DNA from: Saprolegnia diclina VS20
Taxonomy: Eukaryota > Oomycota > Saprolegniomycetes > Saprolegniales > Saprolegniaceae
Assembly: GCF_000281045.1 (NCBI RefSeq)
Contig: NW_008246069.1
Coordinates: 444,766 to 500,812 of the forward strand
Reading direction: 5' to 3'
Length of the DNA stretch: 56,047 nucleotides
Each line of letters opens with the position of its first letter. Within the stretch, counting starts at the first letter, position 1. The translations under genes were made by a program, and so were the position numbers. Shown piece after piece: positions 1-11,204 of the stretch. Under the pieces are notes generated by a model. That model was not told where the DNA came from, made no database searches, and was given only the letters and a program-made list of their open reading frames with translations.

Positions 1-2293
1 ATGATCACGCTTGTGCCACCGCCGATGGCGACCGTCTTTCACAGTCCCTTGGACGTCTTTTACGCTACGCTCAAGCAACAGAAGAAGACGAAAGAGCTGC
101 GCATCGACACGGCCGCGCTCCAAGCTGTGTTTCTCGGGCTCAACATGCGCCCGACGCTCCCCACGTTGGAGGCGATTCTGGCGGCCATGAAGCAGCTGCA
201 GCCATCAACGTCGGTGGCCAATTTGGACGAATTCGACTTTAGCAACATGTTCTTTTCGGCCCTGTTTTGCGTCATTGACACGGATTCGTCGGGCGGCATT
301 GACGCAGTCGAGCTCCAGACGGCGCTGCAGGTATAAAATTCCATACTTGTCGAATTGTTGACAGTATTGGTTTGGACAGATGCTCGATATTCACATGACG
401 GACCATGACGTCACCAACGTCATTGCGCAGTACGACCTCGACAACAGCGGCACGATTGAGGGCCCCGAGTTTGTTGAATTCATCAAGTCGTACGTCCGAC
501 GGCAGTCGACCATGCCGGCGAAGGACCAGGCGTTCGCTTTGCGAGACGTTGCGACCAACCAAGTGTGGCAGGTGCCGCAAGAAGGCCGGCTCGAGCTGGT
601 CTTTGTGTACGAACGAGAGGCGACGCTCGACTCGGACGACGCCCGCCACCGTACGCTCCATTTCGCATCCGACGCGTGTCGCATCGAGGCTGCGACCCGT
701 GGTCTGGCTACATGTCGACTGACTATGAGCGGATAGGTCTCTCGGACGGCGGCGTTGCCCAGCTTATCAAGAACATTCAGAGCCAAGCCAAGAGCTCCTC
801 GGAGAAGCTCGATCTTCTCAACATGGCTGTGCACGACTCGGAGGTTTGTGGTTGGTCAAAAACACATGTTGTACAGTGTCTTGTCTAGATTTTGTTTACG
901 GCGCCGCAAGCGTACGAGCTCCTCGATCAATGCGGCGGTCTCGCCAAGGACGTGCGCGTCAAAGAAATTGCAAACCTCGTGCTGCAGATGCTGACCGCGC
1001 GCGAGGCGCAGCGGCTCGTCTCAATGGCGCTCTCGTTGCGGGAGCGCGCGAAGCTCAAGCTCGAGCTCGGAAACGCGTATACTGTCATCATGGGCAACCC
1101 CACCGCGCACTTTTCGCTCGATTTAAGCGCGCACACGGACCGGTGGGTCGCGAGGAAGCTCGTGGAAGTCGCGCAGTCGGAGAAGAAGGCGTCGATCGCG
1201 TCCCAGCGGGGCGGTATCGTGGACAAGTTGTCTTCGTTTGAACCAAAAATGTGGTGTAGACACGTCGCAGCACGCTAACTGGGAAAACTATCGCAACGAA
1301 ATGCTGGACGGCCAGCGCATTGTGCTCACGACCTCGTTCTTTGACTCGCTGCCGCAAGCCGGGCGCCTCGAATTCGACTATGTATCGACGCGCCGACCAC
1401 CACCAGGTATAATTGAACATATCCATTGTCATCGGTTTAGCGTTGTGTGGTAGGCGCGCAAGCCCTGAGCGACCGGCGCTACACGCAGCTGCTCAAGGAG
1501 CTCGCACGGGACACGTACTATGTCGACATGTCGGAGCACGACAAGCACACGGCGACCACTTTGTCCCCGGCCCGCATGCGCTGGCAGAAGATTCGGGACT
1601 CGGTGCGAAGAGACCGGTTCTTCAACTTGACGACGTTTGCACAAGCGAATATTTTTCGCATCAAAAACACCAAAGAGGAAATCCGACTCAAGCTGATTCA
1701 GATTGAGATTGTGACGAGCGACCGGTTCCTGACCGTCGCGCAAGCAAGTCGAATTGTGCTGAGCATGCCGATCGGCAACTTTGGCCGCGTCGAAGCCGCG
1801 CGCCTTCTCTTCTCGCGGCTCATGGACGCCGAGAACTTTGTCGACATTTTCGATGCGCTTTCGGTGCCCGAGCAAAAAGTGCTCGCGACGTACCTTGGGT
1901 GGCTCAACATCCTCAACCCGCTCAAACCGGACCGGTACTACGAGCTCGATTTAAGCGTCTTGGAGGACTACGCGGTCGCCAAGATCCTCGTGCATCTTGC
2001 GATCGTCGAAGAGGTCGTTGGATTCGATGACGCATTTGTACATTGGAGACATTGATATATATGTGTAGGGCGACAACTGGGTCGATTATTCGTATGCGCC
2101 TGGCAAAAACGAACCTCCGCTTGCCAATTGGGTCTTGCCAGCGTCGTGGGATGCTGACGACACGGGCAAAGGCGAGGGTCCGCGCCGCAGCGGCATTCTC
2201 AAGCTGCGCTTTCGGTCGACGCCCGAAGACGGCTGTGAGCCCGACTGGGACGCTCGCCAAGAGATGAAGAAACGCGTGCTCTGTGGGCCTTGA
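1..2293 (+). CDS. EF-hand protein with DUF4476-like repeats
   Basis: Spliced gene with about six short introns; clear ones are 331-379, one ending at 736, 843-887, about 1214-1259, one ending near 1452 and one ending near 2068. The stop is TGA at 2291-2293. The first exons carry two EF-hand loops, DTDSSGGIDAVE and DLDNSGTIEGPE, with the expected acidic positions, so calcium binding is likely. Downstream are two helical segments of the DUF4476 type, one around KLDLLNMAVHDSE joined to FTAPQAYELLD, the other around FLTVAQASRIVLSMPIGNF. The protein ends RVLCGP. No signal peptide or membrane segment is visible. The window opens exactly on an ATG, so the true start could lie upstream. The role is unknown; a calcium-responsive cytosolic protein is inferred. 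The donor of the second intron is ambiguous (near 651, 699 or 702). Confidence 0.68.
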
Positions 2294-2509
2294 GCATAAC
2301 ATCTAATGCCATCGATTGCAGATGTTGAGCATCATTGAGTTGACCAAGCATCCGCCATTGTTGCACACATCGTCTTGCAATAATAGAAGTAGAGCATCTC
2401 AATGCATGTTATAACCTACAGGAAGGGGTGTAAAGGTACACATAGGAACGCCTCTGCGGAGGCTAGAATCGCCGTGTCTGTGTCGCACACCGGCGAGGAC
2501 GCCCCTGGG

Positions 2510-2616
2510 GCTGCCACGTCATGGTCTTTTTAGCCAATCCCGATCCGCGTTGAGCAAGAAACGGTTTCATTGGCCGAGCGTCCAGTCATAAAACATCCAT
2601 TTCAAAGAAAGGCCAT
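2510..2616 (+). promoter_or_regulatory. Promoter segment conserved with the paralogue at 11099-11204
   Basis: Upstream of the ATG at 2625 lie, in order, GCTGCCACGTCAT (2510-2522), TTTTTAGCCAATCC (2527-2540), a CATTGG, and ATTTCAAAGAAAGGCCAT (about 2599-2616). The same elements in the same order occur upstream of the paralogous gene starting at 11086 on the minus strand. ACGTCA is an ATF/CREB-like core and CCAAT a NF-Y-type box; factor identity is inference. The rest of 2294-2509 shows no gene. Confidence 0.55.
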
Positions 2617-2624
2617 TTCAGCCC

Positions 2625-5140
2625 ATGGTTCGTGTCAAGGGGTCGAGCAGCCCCGGTGTTGCCGCGCACGAAGCCGCGATGCGCCAGTATCGAGCGGTCA
2701 GGACACTGGCTTACGCGAACGCGATGCCCCATGGCACGCTGCCCGAACTCAGCGTCAAGGGCGTCGACTACATCCTGCAATGGCCGCTGCCGCAAGGTCA
2801 AATGGCCCAGCTCGTCGCGCGTTATGCTGTCAATGGCAGTATTGTCGTGCCCGCGCCGGACGTCTATATCACCAACCAAGATGCGTGGAAAGACGTTTTT
2901 GACGCGTACGTCCTCGATGTTGTCGACAGCCGACTCGAGATGACGACAACGGACATTGCCGTGTGCTTGTCTCATGCGTGCATCGACACGAACGGCACTG
3001 CGAACGCGCTCACTCCGAGTGCGGAAAGCCTCGAGGACGCGGAGAATCATGGCTACAACGTCTTTGGCACCCTCGTGCTCCTGCTGCCGTCGGCGTACAG
3101 CGGCGGTGCGCTCACGATCAGCTACGACGGCAAGTCGACAAGCATCGAGTTGGGGCCCATGCACTTTTAGCGACGTACCAAAATACGACGATGTCATTCG
3201 CGCCCATCACGGCTGGCTACCGCGCGGCGCTCGTGTACCACTCGGTGGGTTTGAACTTCTTTGTTGGCGACACGTCACTCATGCCCGTGCCGCGACACGC
3301 GACCATTGCTGCTCTGGCCACGATTGCGGCGACGCCGCTACCAGTCTGCGAGCGCATTGCCCGCCCTCTTTGTTACAATATGCACGAGCTCACATTTCGA
3401 TCGTTGAGTCGGACGGACGCTGATTTTGTGGCGATTCTCGTCGCTACAAAGTGCTATGACGTGGCCCTTGTCTGCTTTACGGAAGGCACCTTGCCGTACT
3501 CGAAAAAGAAGGGCTTTCTCAACACTGTGGCGGCTTGCGCGCCGCACCGTTCGTGCCAAATTCCGAATGTCGTCGTCGAGCATGTGCTAGGGAAGAGCGC
3601 CCACGCGTTTCTCCACGACGTTCCCCAATCGCCGGACGAATGCCCGGCGGCTGCGATCCTCTTTTGGCCCAAGATGTGCCGCGTCAGCATCGTGGGCGCG
3701 CAGCTCGTGCTGCCGCTGCTCAAGAATGCGGTTGCTCGACCCAAGGCCAACAAGCTCGGCCTCGACAGCGCCGATGATCTTGTCGGCGGTACGATCGGCC
3801 TCGTTCAGAGCATGCTGTCACTCAAAAACGCCACGTTGTCCCTCAAGGACGCGGCAAAGATGGCCGAGGCTTTGGTTGGATGCAACAACGTGGCCATGGC
3901 CGACCTCTTTATTGGTGACGTTGTCGTGGTCACCCGCTGGCTCGAGTTTGACGCAGCGGTCGTTATGATTGAGAAATGCTTGGCGAAATACGGGTGGTTG
4001 GCTCTGGAGGCAGCCATGCTGCGGCTCATCCAACGCTGGGTCAAAGACGACGTGAGCTCGACCGCTCGGCTCTTGGCGAACTTGGCGGGTGCCACGAACA
4101 ACAGCAAGGTCGCCCCACTGCAGCAGCCGTTTGTTTGTGAATTCTTCAAGCGCTCTTGGCACGAGGTACTCGTGCACCAACCCACATGGCCGACCTCGAC
4201 GATCGACGAGTACATTGTCCTCATGGACGGCTACCTTCACGACATTGCGCCGTTCCACGTGAACGGCCACTGGCTGAGCCAGAAGCTGCCGCCAGCGCTC
4301 GTGTCGGTTGTCGACAGCTTCCTCTACAAGCACCGCCATGGGGTGTACACACTGCTGTCGCTGGAGATGGACACGAAATGGCGACTGCAATGTCTTCCAA
4401 CCTTCCTCGTCAAGGCAGTTGCGCTGCAGCCAGCGTTGGTTCAAACACCGTATTTGGAAGTGATTGCAACCCTCGCCGACGCGCACACAAGGGGCGACTA
4501 CTATGCGACTTTGGGCTTCACTGGCGTCTACAGTCTCTTGAGCTGCATGGACCGCATCGGTCGCTGCGACGAAGCGCTCATGGACAAAGTTCGGACGCTC
4601 TGCGGCACAGACGCAGCTGACGCCTTTGCATACCTCGTCACGAAAACGCCCGTGTCGGCGGTGACGCGCGAGCGTGTGGCCGCGTATTTGGACAACAAGG
4701 CGCAGCGGTTCCTTGACGACGCAGTCAATGCGGACGCAAAGGACCATTGTATTGTGAACATCGTGGCCGAGTTGGTCAAGGCGCTCGACACCGTCGCCCC
4801 CGAGAAGGTCGCGAGCTTTTTCACGCAGTGGCTCCCAGATGAACCGACGTCGCTCACGTTCACGCGGGACCAGCTCTTTCCAGTGGTGGAGGAAATGGCC
4901 GCCATGTACCGGGACAAACATCGCGATGTCGTGCTCCATCTCGCAACCCACTGCCGCGACGGGTTCAAGCGCGGAATGGCAGAGCATAGGACGTCGCGCG
5001 ACGACGAAGACTTCGATTATTACGATGCGAAGCTCAACCGACGGGGTGATCTGCAGTGCCTTGCGACGCTCAACGCATTGCTCGCTCGAATGACGACGAC
5101 GTCGCGCAAGCGCGCCCGACGCAGCGACACGAGCGCATAA
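2625..5140 (+). CDS. 2OG-Fe(II) oxygenase-like protein, frameshifted
   Basis: About 838 codons in two frames: 2625-3170 and then the downstream frame to TAA at 5138-5140. The intact paralogue at 8498-11086 reads straight through this point, so the break looks like loss of one T in the run 3165-3168. The N-terminal part resembles prolyl-4-hydroxylase-like proteins: FGTLVLLLPS, then GG plus a strand, then PITAGYRAALVYH, whose Arg would bind 2-oxoglutarate. The first metal motif (TPSAESL where the family has PHRD) and the distal His seem to be missing, so activity is doubtful. The remaining about 650 residues match no family I recognise and end in a basic tail, SRKRARRSD, possibly nuclear. An intron at 3106-3170 would also restore frame but would delete a strand kept in the paralogue, so a sequencing error or recent mutation is more likely. 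Confidence 0.6.
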
Positions 5141-6163
5141 GATCTTAGTGGCAAGCAATACATCTTGAACAGTATATCGCTACGCCAGGGCGAATCCGCA
5201 ATGCACCAATGACACAATCTTTCCGTGCGAGCGGTGGGTCTCACAACCCGCTAGGCAGCCGCCATAACAATTTTACTTCGTGCGAACGACGACGCGCTTA
5301 TGGCAAGAGACCGCAGTTTAGTATTCGAGCATCGCGCCTCGTTCGTCGACACCAAGTGCAAAGTCTGAGCTCGATGGTTTTGCACTGGATCCTAAAAGGC
5401 TCATTGTACACTGTACACAGTCGCATGCAGTTGGCAAAGAAGGTTGTTACGTCGGTCTTGTGCGAATTTTCAGTCATCCCGAGTCATTCTACCATTGCTA
5501 CCTTGCCGTGGGTGCGACCAAGCCCAAATAAACAGGCGCGGGTCGGCCGTGACACGGGGTAAACCTAGTATATAGACCTGTGCTCATGTCGTGCGGAGCT
5601 GGCGATTGAAAAGGGCCCAAATCATCAAGAAAAACGAGTGCAATATCTTGTCTTTTCGGGACGATCGCGAAAACGTAAATCGACATTTTGGGTCTGTTCA
5701 ATTCAAGCAAATTCGATCAGCAAAATTCTTGACAACCCCGTTAATAGAGTCGCAGCCGTGTCCCACCACAGACTCGCGCGTGCATGAGATGCTCTCATGC
5801 ACGCGGCTTCAAGCCGAGCCGAGCCGAGCCGAACCGTGGAGAGTCCTAATGAGAGCAATGCCACAGTTTGAAAAACAGCTGGTGTCAAGCTGGATCAATC
5901 ATCCAAGGAGCTGATAGCGCTGGTCCATACGCAACCTTGCCATGCAAGTGCAATTGTATAAACAAAAAGGACACGAACGAGCTACAGTCAAATCAATATC
6001 AGCAATCTGAAAAACCAATATTTCGACTAGATGCCATCTGGCACCGGTGATGCGGTGGCAACTGGCTTCGCGCAGACGCTGGATGTGCGTGCGCGCCGAA
6101 CGCGATGGTTTCGAACGCTCATTTTCCAATCGGATCGACATCCTTTGTATCAACACTTCTATC
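5141..6163. other. Intergenic region with a long hairpin
   Basis: No credible gene. A 13-bp inverted repeat with a TGC loop lies at 5777-5805 (arms around GCGTGCATGAGA). It is followed by a short GCCGA-type direct repeat near 5814-5832. The last 150 bases presumably hold the promoter of the GH72 gene, but no clear TATA or CCAAT box was seen. Confidence 0.5.
5777..5805. repeat. Perfect inverted repeat, 13-bp arms
   Basis: CGCGTGCATGAGA and its reverse complement flank a 3-base loop TGC. It lies 359 bases before the GH72 start codon. It could be an RNA hairpin or a protein-binding palindrome; nothing decides between them. Confidence 0.6.
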
Positions 6164-7944
6164 ATGCACGCGCCGACGCTCTTGTGCACGCTTTCACTTC
6201 TCGCGGCCATGACGGCGACTGCGCAAAACAAGATCCCGGCGTCCGGCTGGGTGAGCCCGCTCGTCATCAAGGGCTACAAGTTTTTCGAGCACACGACGGG
6301 CGCCGAGTTCCGCATCAAGGGCATGAGCTTCTTCCCGCGTGCGAACGCCGGCACCAAATTCAACGCCAACTCGATCGACTGGTTCTCGGACGACATGGAG
6401 ACGATCTGGCGCCCGCAGCTCGCGCAGCTCCAAGCGCTTGGCGTCAACACGGTCCGCATGTACGCAGTCGATCCGTCCAAGTCGCACGACAAGTTTATGT
6501 GCGAGCTCAACAAGCTCGGCATGTATGCATTTGTGGGCATGTCGGCCGTGTACGTCCACCCGCATTTCCTAGTCCCTTTTACTAAACCATCTGTTTATAG
6601 CTGCGAGGGCTGCTACATCCTGGACGAAGAAGCCCCGAAATGCTACTCGCCGGCGATGTTTACGCGCGCCCAAATGATCTACAACGCGTTTGCAGTCTAC
6701 GACAACGTGCTCGTATGTGGCCGCTTCATTGATCGTGTCGGGTATTGAATGCCATCATTGTGGTTAGGGTTTCAGCGTCGGCAATGAAAACAACTTGGCC
6801 CCAAAGATTGAAAAGTCGGCGCCGTGCGTCAAGGCGCTCATCCGCGATGTCCGTGCGTATGCTCAAAAGTGCGCGAGCTCCGTACGCCAAGTGCCGATCG
6901 GTCTCGACAACGCAGACGTTGACACGCCGTCGCACCCGCGCGCGTCCTGGCTCGGCTACTACGACTGTCTCAAGAACAACGACGAAAACACCCGGGCCGA
7001 ATGGTACAGTTTGATCTTCCATACTGGCTTAGACCGAATGCTGACGCAAGATTGTCGATAGGATCGGCTTCAACCCGTACGTCGAGTGCGACCCGACGAC
7101 GCACCTCAAGTATGCCGACTCCAAGGGTCTGCAAAAGCTCGTGGGCGACTACAAGAAGGCGGGCTACTCGCGCCCGATCGTCTTTGGCGAGTTTGGCTGC
7201 ATCGCTATCACCAACACGATCAACAACATTGAGCAGCAGCGCACCTTCTTGGAGGTAAAGTTTTCATCTCAAATTTCGACTCGACATCAAAGGACCCGAT
7301 AGGCAAAATGGATGAACGAAGAAGCTGAGATGACAGAGTACGTCTCGGGCGGCAACGCGTTCGAGTACAGCGTCGAGAAGGCCAACCTCATCGACAAGGC
7401 GGGTATGTCAATCCTATTCGTTTTGCTAAAACAACTCATGTCTCATCACAGCGACGCCGCCGTATGCCAAGAAGGACGCGGGGCGGTACGGTGTCGGGTA
7501 CTTTACGCCCGACAACTGCGACCACGACACGATCCCGTGCGTCTACAACAAGTATCCCGAGTTTGACAACCTCGCCTTGGCCTACAACTCTACCAAGGCA
7601 TCGACCGTCACCAAGGACGCGTTCACGCCGGCGCGGACGACGGTGATGACGTGCCCCGTCGACTTTCCGACGGTCGACTTGCCCCCGACGCCGTCGGGTA
7701 CGTTATCGTCTTGTTTGCTACGACTGAGTTCTGAGTCTCCCATTTTTGTCTAGTGCCGATCCTGCAGTGCACGACCGCACAGCCCACGTGCAACAATGGT
7801 GCGTCCAACACGTTTAAGAACATTGGCGGCAACGGCAACGGCGGTGCGTCGGGCGGCAATGGCGCGAGCGCGGCACCATCGCTGCCCACAACGTCGACGC
7901 TGGCGCTTGGCCTCGGCGTCACGATCGCGCTTGCGCAGCTCTAA
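6164..7944 (+). CDS. GH72 beta-1,3-glucanosyltransferase (GAS1-like), GPI-type
   Basis: Remodels cell-wall beta-1,3-glucan by cutting and re-joining chains at the outer face of the plasma membrane. The chosen ATG begins a signal peptide (MHAPTLLCTLSLLAAMTATA). Six introns of about 40-60 nt interrupt it, for example after GMSAVY, DNVL, TRAEW and RTFLE. The two catalytic glutamates of family GH72 are visible: acid/base in FSVGNEN and nucleophile in VFGEFGC. The domain runs from GWVSPLVIKGYKFF to the Cys-rich part with FTPDNCDHDTIPC. The C terminus is Gly/Ala/Ser-rich and ends in a hydrophobic stretch (LALGLGVTIALAQL), as for a GPI-anchored protein. A close paralogue with introns at matching positions is at 18901-20739 on the other strand. 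The upstream in-frame ATG at 6047 would put the signal peptide inside the protein and is not favoured. Confidence 0.9.
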
Positions 7945-8497
7945 GACTCCTGCATACCTTTGCTTAAACCTTCGCTTACTCAAGCGATAAAGTGTCCTCA
8001 TGTATAACGGTTTGAATACATTTAATGTCCACGCTGCTATGTTCGTTTCGACGCCAAAGGATATGGTACACAACCTCGGATCCGTTTGAGCTGCCACGTC
8101 ATCCATTCGAGCACTGTACACCAGGGACAAAACGCGCAGCTCGGTCGTCAATTGTTGAAGCCGTCGGCCCCGTACACAACACGGCTCTTTAGTTTTGTAG
8201 AATTTGTCACTTTCGTAAGTACACTGTATTTAGAGAAAAGTGGCACCCATGCTATCGACTGTGTTGTACATATACATGTACATGTATGTACGGGCAATGT
8301 GGTCAAAATGACCGAAGTGGCCCGTTTCGCTATCGTAAAAGGGTCGAAACAGCAGCGCGCGCTTCCTAAAATGGTACTTTGGTGCCCAAATTTATGCATA
8401 GCGTTGTAGCGGCCCAGTTGGAGGCACCACTGGACAAACGTCGAGTCGTATGTGAACTAAATTTGCATGTTAATTATACACGTCGTCGATGAATTGG
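7945..8497. other. Convergent intergenic region
   Basis: Lies between the 3' ends of the GH72 gene and the 2OG-like gene. No gene seen. It holds a copy of the 13-mer GCTGCCACGTCAT (8090-8102), otherwise found only in the two 2OG-like promoters, and a perfect 16-bp palindrome ATACATGTACATGTAT at 8272-8287. Confidence 0.5.
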
Positions 8498-11086
8498 CTA
8501 TGCATTGGAGTCCTTGCGCCGGCGGCGCTTGCGCGACTTGCTTTTGCCGCCTTTGGGTGGAGGCGTCGTTGGAGTTGGCGCAAGCAAAGCGTCCAACGTC
8601 GCAACCGACGTTAAATCTCTGTCTTTGAAAAAGTGTGCGTCCACAATGGCAAGCGCCTCGGACTCCGATCGCTCTCCTGGTGGCGCCGTCCGATCTGCGT
8701 CGCCCAGAAAGGTCGCGCGGCACTGTGTTGCGAGGTCGACAATCGTGTCGCGGAAGCGGTCGGGGAACATGGCCGCCACTTGCACAATGATGGGGAAGAG
8801 CTGCAAGCGGTTCGCAATGCGGGTCGGCGGCATTGTTGGAAGCCATTTCATGAGAAAACTCGGGAACTTCTCGGGAGCAATGACGTTGAACGCCTTGACG
8901 GTTGCCATGACGAGAAGCACAATGACATCGGGTATGGCTTCCTCATATTTTGCATTTTCGATGAGCCCGACGGCACAAGTGTCCAAGAAGACGATGGCCG
9001 AATCGCGCGTCGACGGCGCGATCGTCAACTGGTTTGTGACGAGCCACGAGACGGCAATCACGACTTTGAAGCCAGCGAGCAGCGCCACCTTCTCCATGAG
9101 TCGCTCGTCGCAGCGGCCAATTTGGTCCATGACGCGCAAGAGACTGAAGCCACTTTGGAGGCTTGACGTATCGAAGAAGTCACCGAGCACGTGTCCGTCG
9201 ACATCCGTCGTAATGACATTCAGATACGGCTTTTGAACCAGCGCCGGTTGCAGCGCGACCGCCTTGAGAAGAAGGTCGGGCAGGACGTCGAGTCGCCAAG
9301 CAGTGCCTTTTCCCAGTGATAGCAGTGTGTACACCCCATGGCGGTGCTTGTAGAGGAAGCTGTCGACAACCGACACGAGCGCCGGCGGCAGCTTCTGGCC
9401 CAGCCAGTGGCCGTTCGCATCCAACGGCGCCATGTCGTGAAGATACCAGTCCATGAGAAGCATGTTCTCGTCGATCGTCCAGGTCAGCCATGTGCGTTGG
9501 TGCACGAGTACCTCGTGCCAGCAGCGCTTGAAGAATTCACAAACAAACGGCTGCTGCAGTGGGGTGACCTTGCTGTCGCTGGTGGCCCCCGCCAAATTAG
9601 CCAAGAGTCGAGCGATCGAGCCCACACTGACTATGACCCAGCGTTGGATGAGCCGCAACATCGCCTTCTGCAGAGCTGGCCACCCGTACTCGAGTAAGCA
9701 CAAGTGGATCATGTAGGTTGCCGCATAGTGGTCGAGTCGACCATAGACCGAGACCGCCTCGCTAAGAAAGAGCTCCGCCATGGTGACGTTGTTGCTATCA
9801 ACCAAGGCGTCGGTCATCATGACGACGTACTTGAACGGCAATTTGCCCAAAACGTGCTGGCGCGACATGCTTCGGAAGAGACCAATGGCACCGCGAACAA
9901 GGTCGTCGGCACTGTCGAGACCGAGCTTGTTGGCTTTTGGCTTCAAAATCGCTTTCTCGAGTAGCGGGAGGGCGACGTCGACTCCCACGATGCCGACGCG
10001 ACAGGCCTTGGGCCAAAAGAGAATCGCGGTAAACGGACACCCATCGCTGTCTTCGTCGTCACCGGGTGGAATGGGGCGGTCGCGAAGAAAGGCGCTGGCG
10101 CTATTTCCAAGCAAACGCTCCCGAACAACCTTGGGGATGCGGCACGACGGGTGTGGCACGCACGCGGTCACTTCATTGATAATTCCAGTGTCGGAGATAG
10201 ACGAAAGGAAATCCACCTTCAACTGCACAAGCGTGACGTCGTAGCGCTGCGTGGCGACGAGGATACCAACAAAGTCCGCGTCCGCTGGCGTCAACGCGTC
10301 AAAGGTAAGCGCTGACAGTGCGTATGGAATCGGGCGAGCAATGCGTTGAAAGAATGGCAGCGGCGTCGTTGCGATCGTTGCAAACGCAGAAATGGTCTCG
10401 TGCCGCGGCACCGGGAGGAGCGACGTGTCGTTGAGCGGAAGGTGCATCCCGACCAAGTGATATACGAGCGCGGCGCGGTAGCCAGACGTGATGGGCGCGG
10501 ATGACATTGTCGTGTTTCGGTACGTAGCCAAAAAGCGCATTGCCTTTTTGAGCGGCTTCAACTGCACCAACGTGGACGCGCCATCGTACGACACCGTGAT
10601 CTTGCCACCATTGTATGGAGAAGGCAGCACAAGCACGAGTGTGCCAAAGAGAGTCCTGTCAAAGGACTCTGCGTCAATGTAATGGGGTGTGAACGCGTCC
10701 ACCGAGCCCTTCGTGTCGAGACACAAATGCGAAAAGTACACCTGGAGACTCGTCGTCGTGAGCCCCAGCCCGAGGTCGACGGTGTCGACAATCTGGTCGT
10801 ACAAATAGTCTTGCCACGGACTCTCGTCTTCGTAGCCGGTATCTGTGTCTTCCAGCGGAACTGAGATGCTACCGTTGACAGCAGTGTAGCGCGCGAAGAG
10901 CTGTTGCTCTTGTGCTGGCGGCAGAGGCCATTGCAGGATGCCGTCGACGCCCTCGACGCGGAGCTCGGGCAACGTGTCATTGGACACCTTGTCCGAGTAG
11001 GCAAACGTCTTGGCTGCTCGGTATTTTCGCATCGCGGCTTCGTGCGCGGCGATGCTGTGGTTGATGGACCCGTTCACGACGCGCAT
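8498..11086 (-). CDS. 2OG-Fe(II) oxygenase-like protein, intact paralogue
   Basis: Single uninterrupted reading frame of 862 codons starting MRVVNGS. The N-terminal 250 residues follow the P4H-like layout of many oomycete proteins: FGTLVLVLPSPYNGG, a beta strand, then APITSGYRAALVYHLV. The Arg that would hold 2-oxoglutarate is kept, but the segment where the family has its distal iron-binding His reads YRNTTMSSAP, and the first motif is PHYID rather than a clean HxD. I infer a degenerate or non-catalytic domain. The C-terminal 600 residues are of unknown type, rich in Leu and Ala, and end in a strongly basic tail (KSKSRKRRRRK) that looks like a nuclear localisation signal. It faces the GH72 gene tail to tail. 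Its partner copy at 2625-5140 is frameshifted. Confidence 0.65.
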   Translation of the reverse strand: MRVVNGSINHSIAAHEAAMRKYRAAKTFAYSDKVSNDTLPELRVEGVDGILQWPLPPAQEQQLFARYTAVNGSISVPLEDTDTGYEDESPWQDYLYDQIVDTVDLGLGLTTTSLQVYFSHLCLDTKGSVDAFTPHYIDAESFDRTLFGTLVLVLPSPYNGGKITVSYDGASTLVQLKPLKKAMRFLATYRNTTMSSAPITSGYRAALVYHLVGMHLPLNDTSLLPVPRHETISAFATIATTPLPFFQRIARPIPYALSALTFDALTPADADFVGILVATQRYDVTLVQLKVDFLSSISDTGIINEVTACVPHPSCRIPKVVRERLLGNSASAFLRDRPIPPGDDEDSDGCPFTAILFWPKACRVGIVGVDVALPLLEKAILKPKANKLGLDSADDLVRGAIGLFRSMSRQHVLGKLPFKYVVMMTDALVDSNNVTMAELFLSEAVSVYGRLDHYAATYMIHLCLLEYGWPALQKAMLRLIQRWVIVSVGSIARLLANLAGATSDSKVTPLQQPFVCEFFKRCWHEVLVHQRTWLTWTIDENMLLMDWYLHDMAPLDANGHWLGQKLPPALVSVVDSFLYKHRHGVYTLLSLGKGTAWRLDVLPDLLLKAVALQPALVQKPYLNVITTDVDGHVLGDFFDTSSLQSGFSLLRVMDQIGRCDERLMEKVALLAGFKVVIAVSWLVTNQLTIAPSTRDSAIVFLDTCAVGLIENAKYEEAIPDVIVLLVMATVKAFNVIAPEKFPSFLMKWLPTMPPTRIANRLQLFPIIVQVAAMFPDRFRDTIVDLATQCRATFLGDADRTAPPGERSESEALAIVDAHFFKDRDLTSVATLDALLAPTPTTPPPKGGKSKSRKRRRRKDSNA

Positions 11087-11098
11087 TTGTCTAAGATG

Positions 11099-11204
11099 GC
11101 TTTCTTTGAAATGTAAACTTCAAAAGCGGAATGTCCTCCAATCAACGCTTGTTCCATCGCCATTACGCATCGGATTGGCTAAAAATAGTATATGACGTGG
11201 CAGC
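11099..11204 (-). promoter_or_regulatory. Promoter segment conserved with the paralogue at 2510-2616
   Basis: Read on the minus strand it contains GCTGCCACGTCAT (11192-11204), TTTTTAGCCAATCCGATGCG, a GATTGG box, and ATTTCAAAGAAAGCCATC just before the start codon at 11086. Order and spacing resemble the promoter of the 2625 gene, although the intervening bases differ. Confidence 0.55.

Noticed and set aside
3818-5158. 446-codon minus-strand frame over the 2OG-like gene
   Set aside because: Antisense shadow; the plus strand is collinear with the paralogue at 8498-11086.
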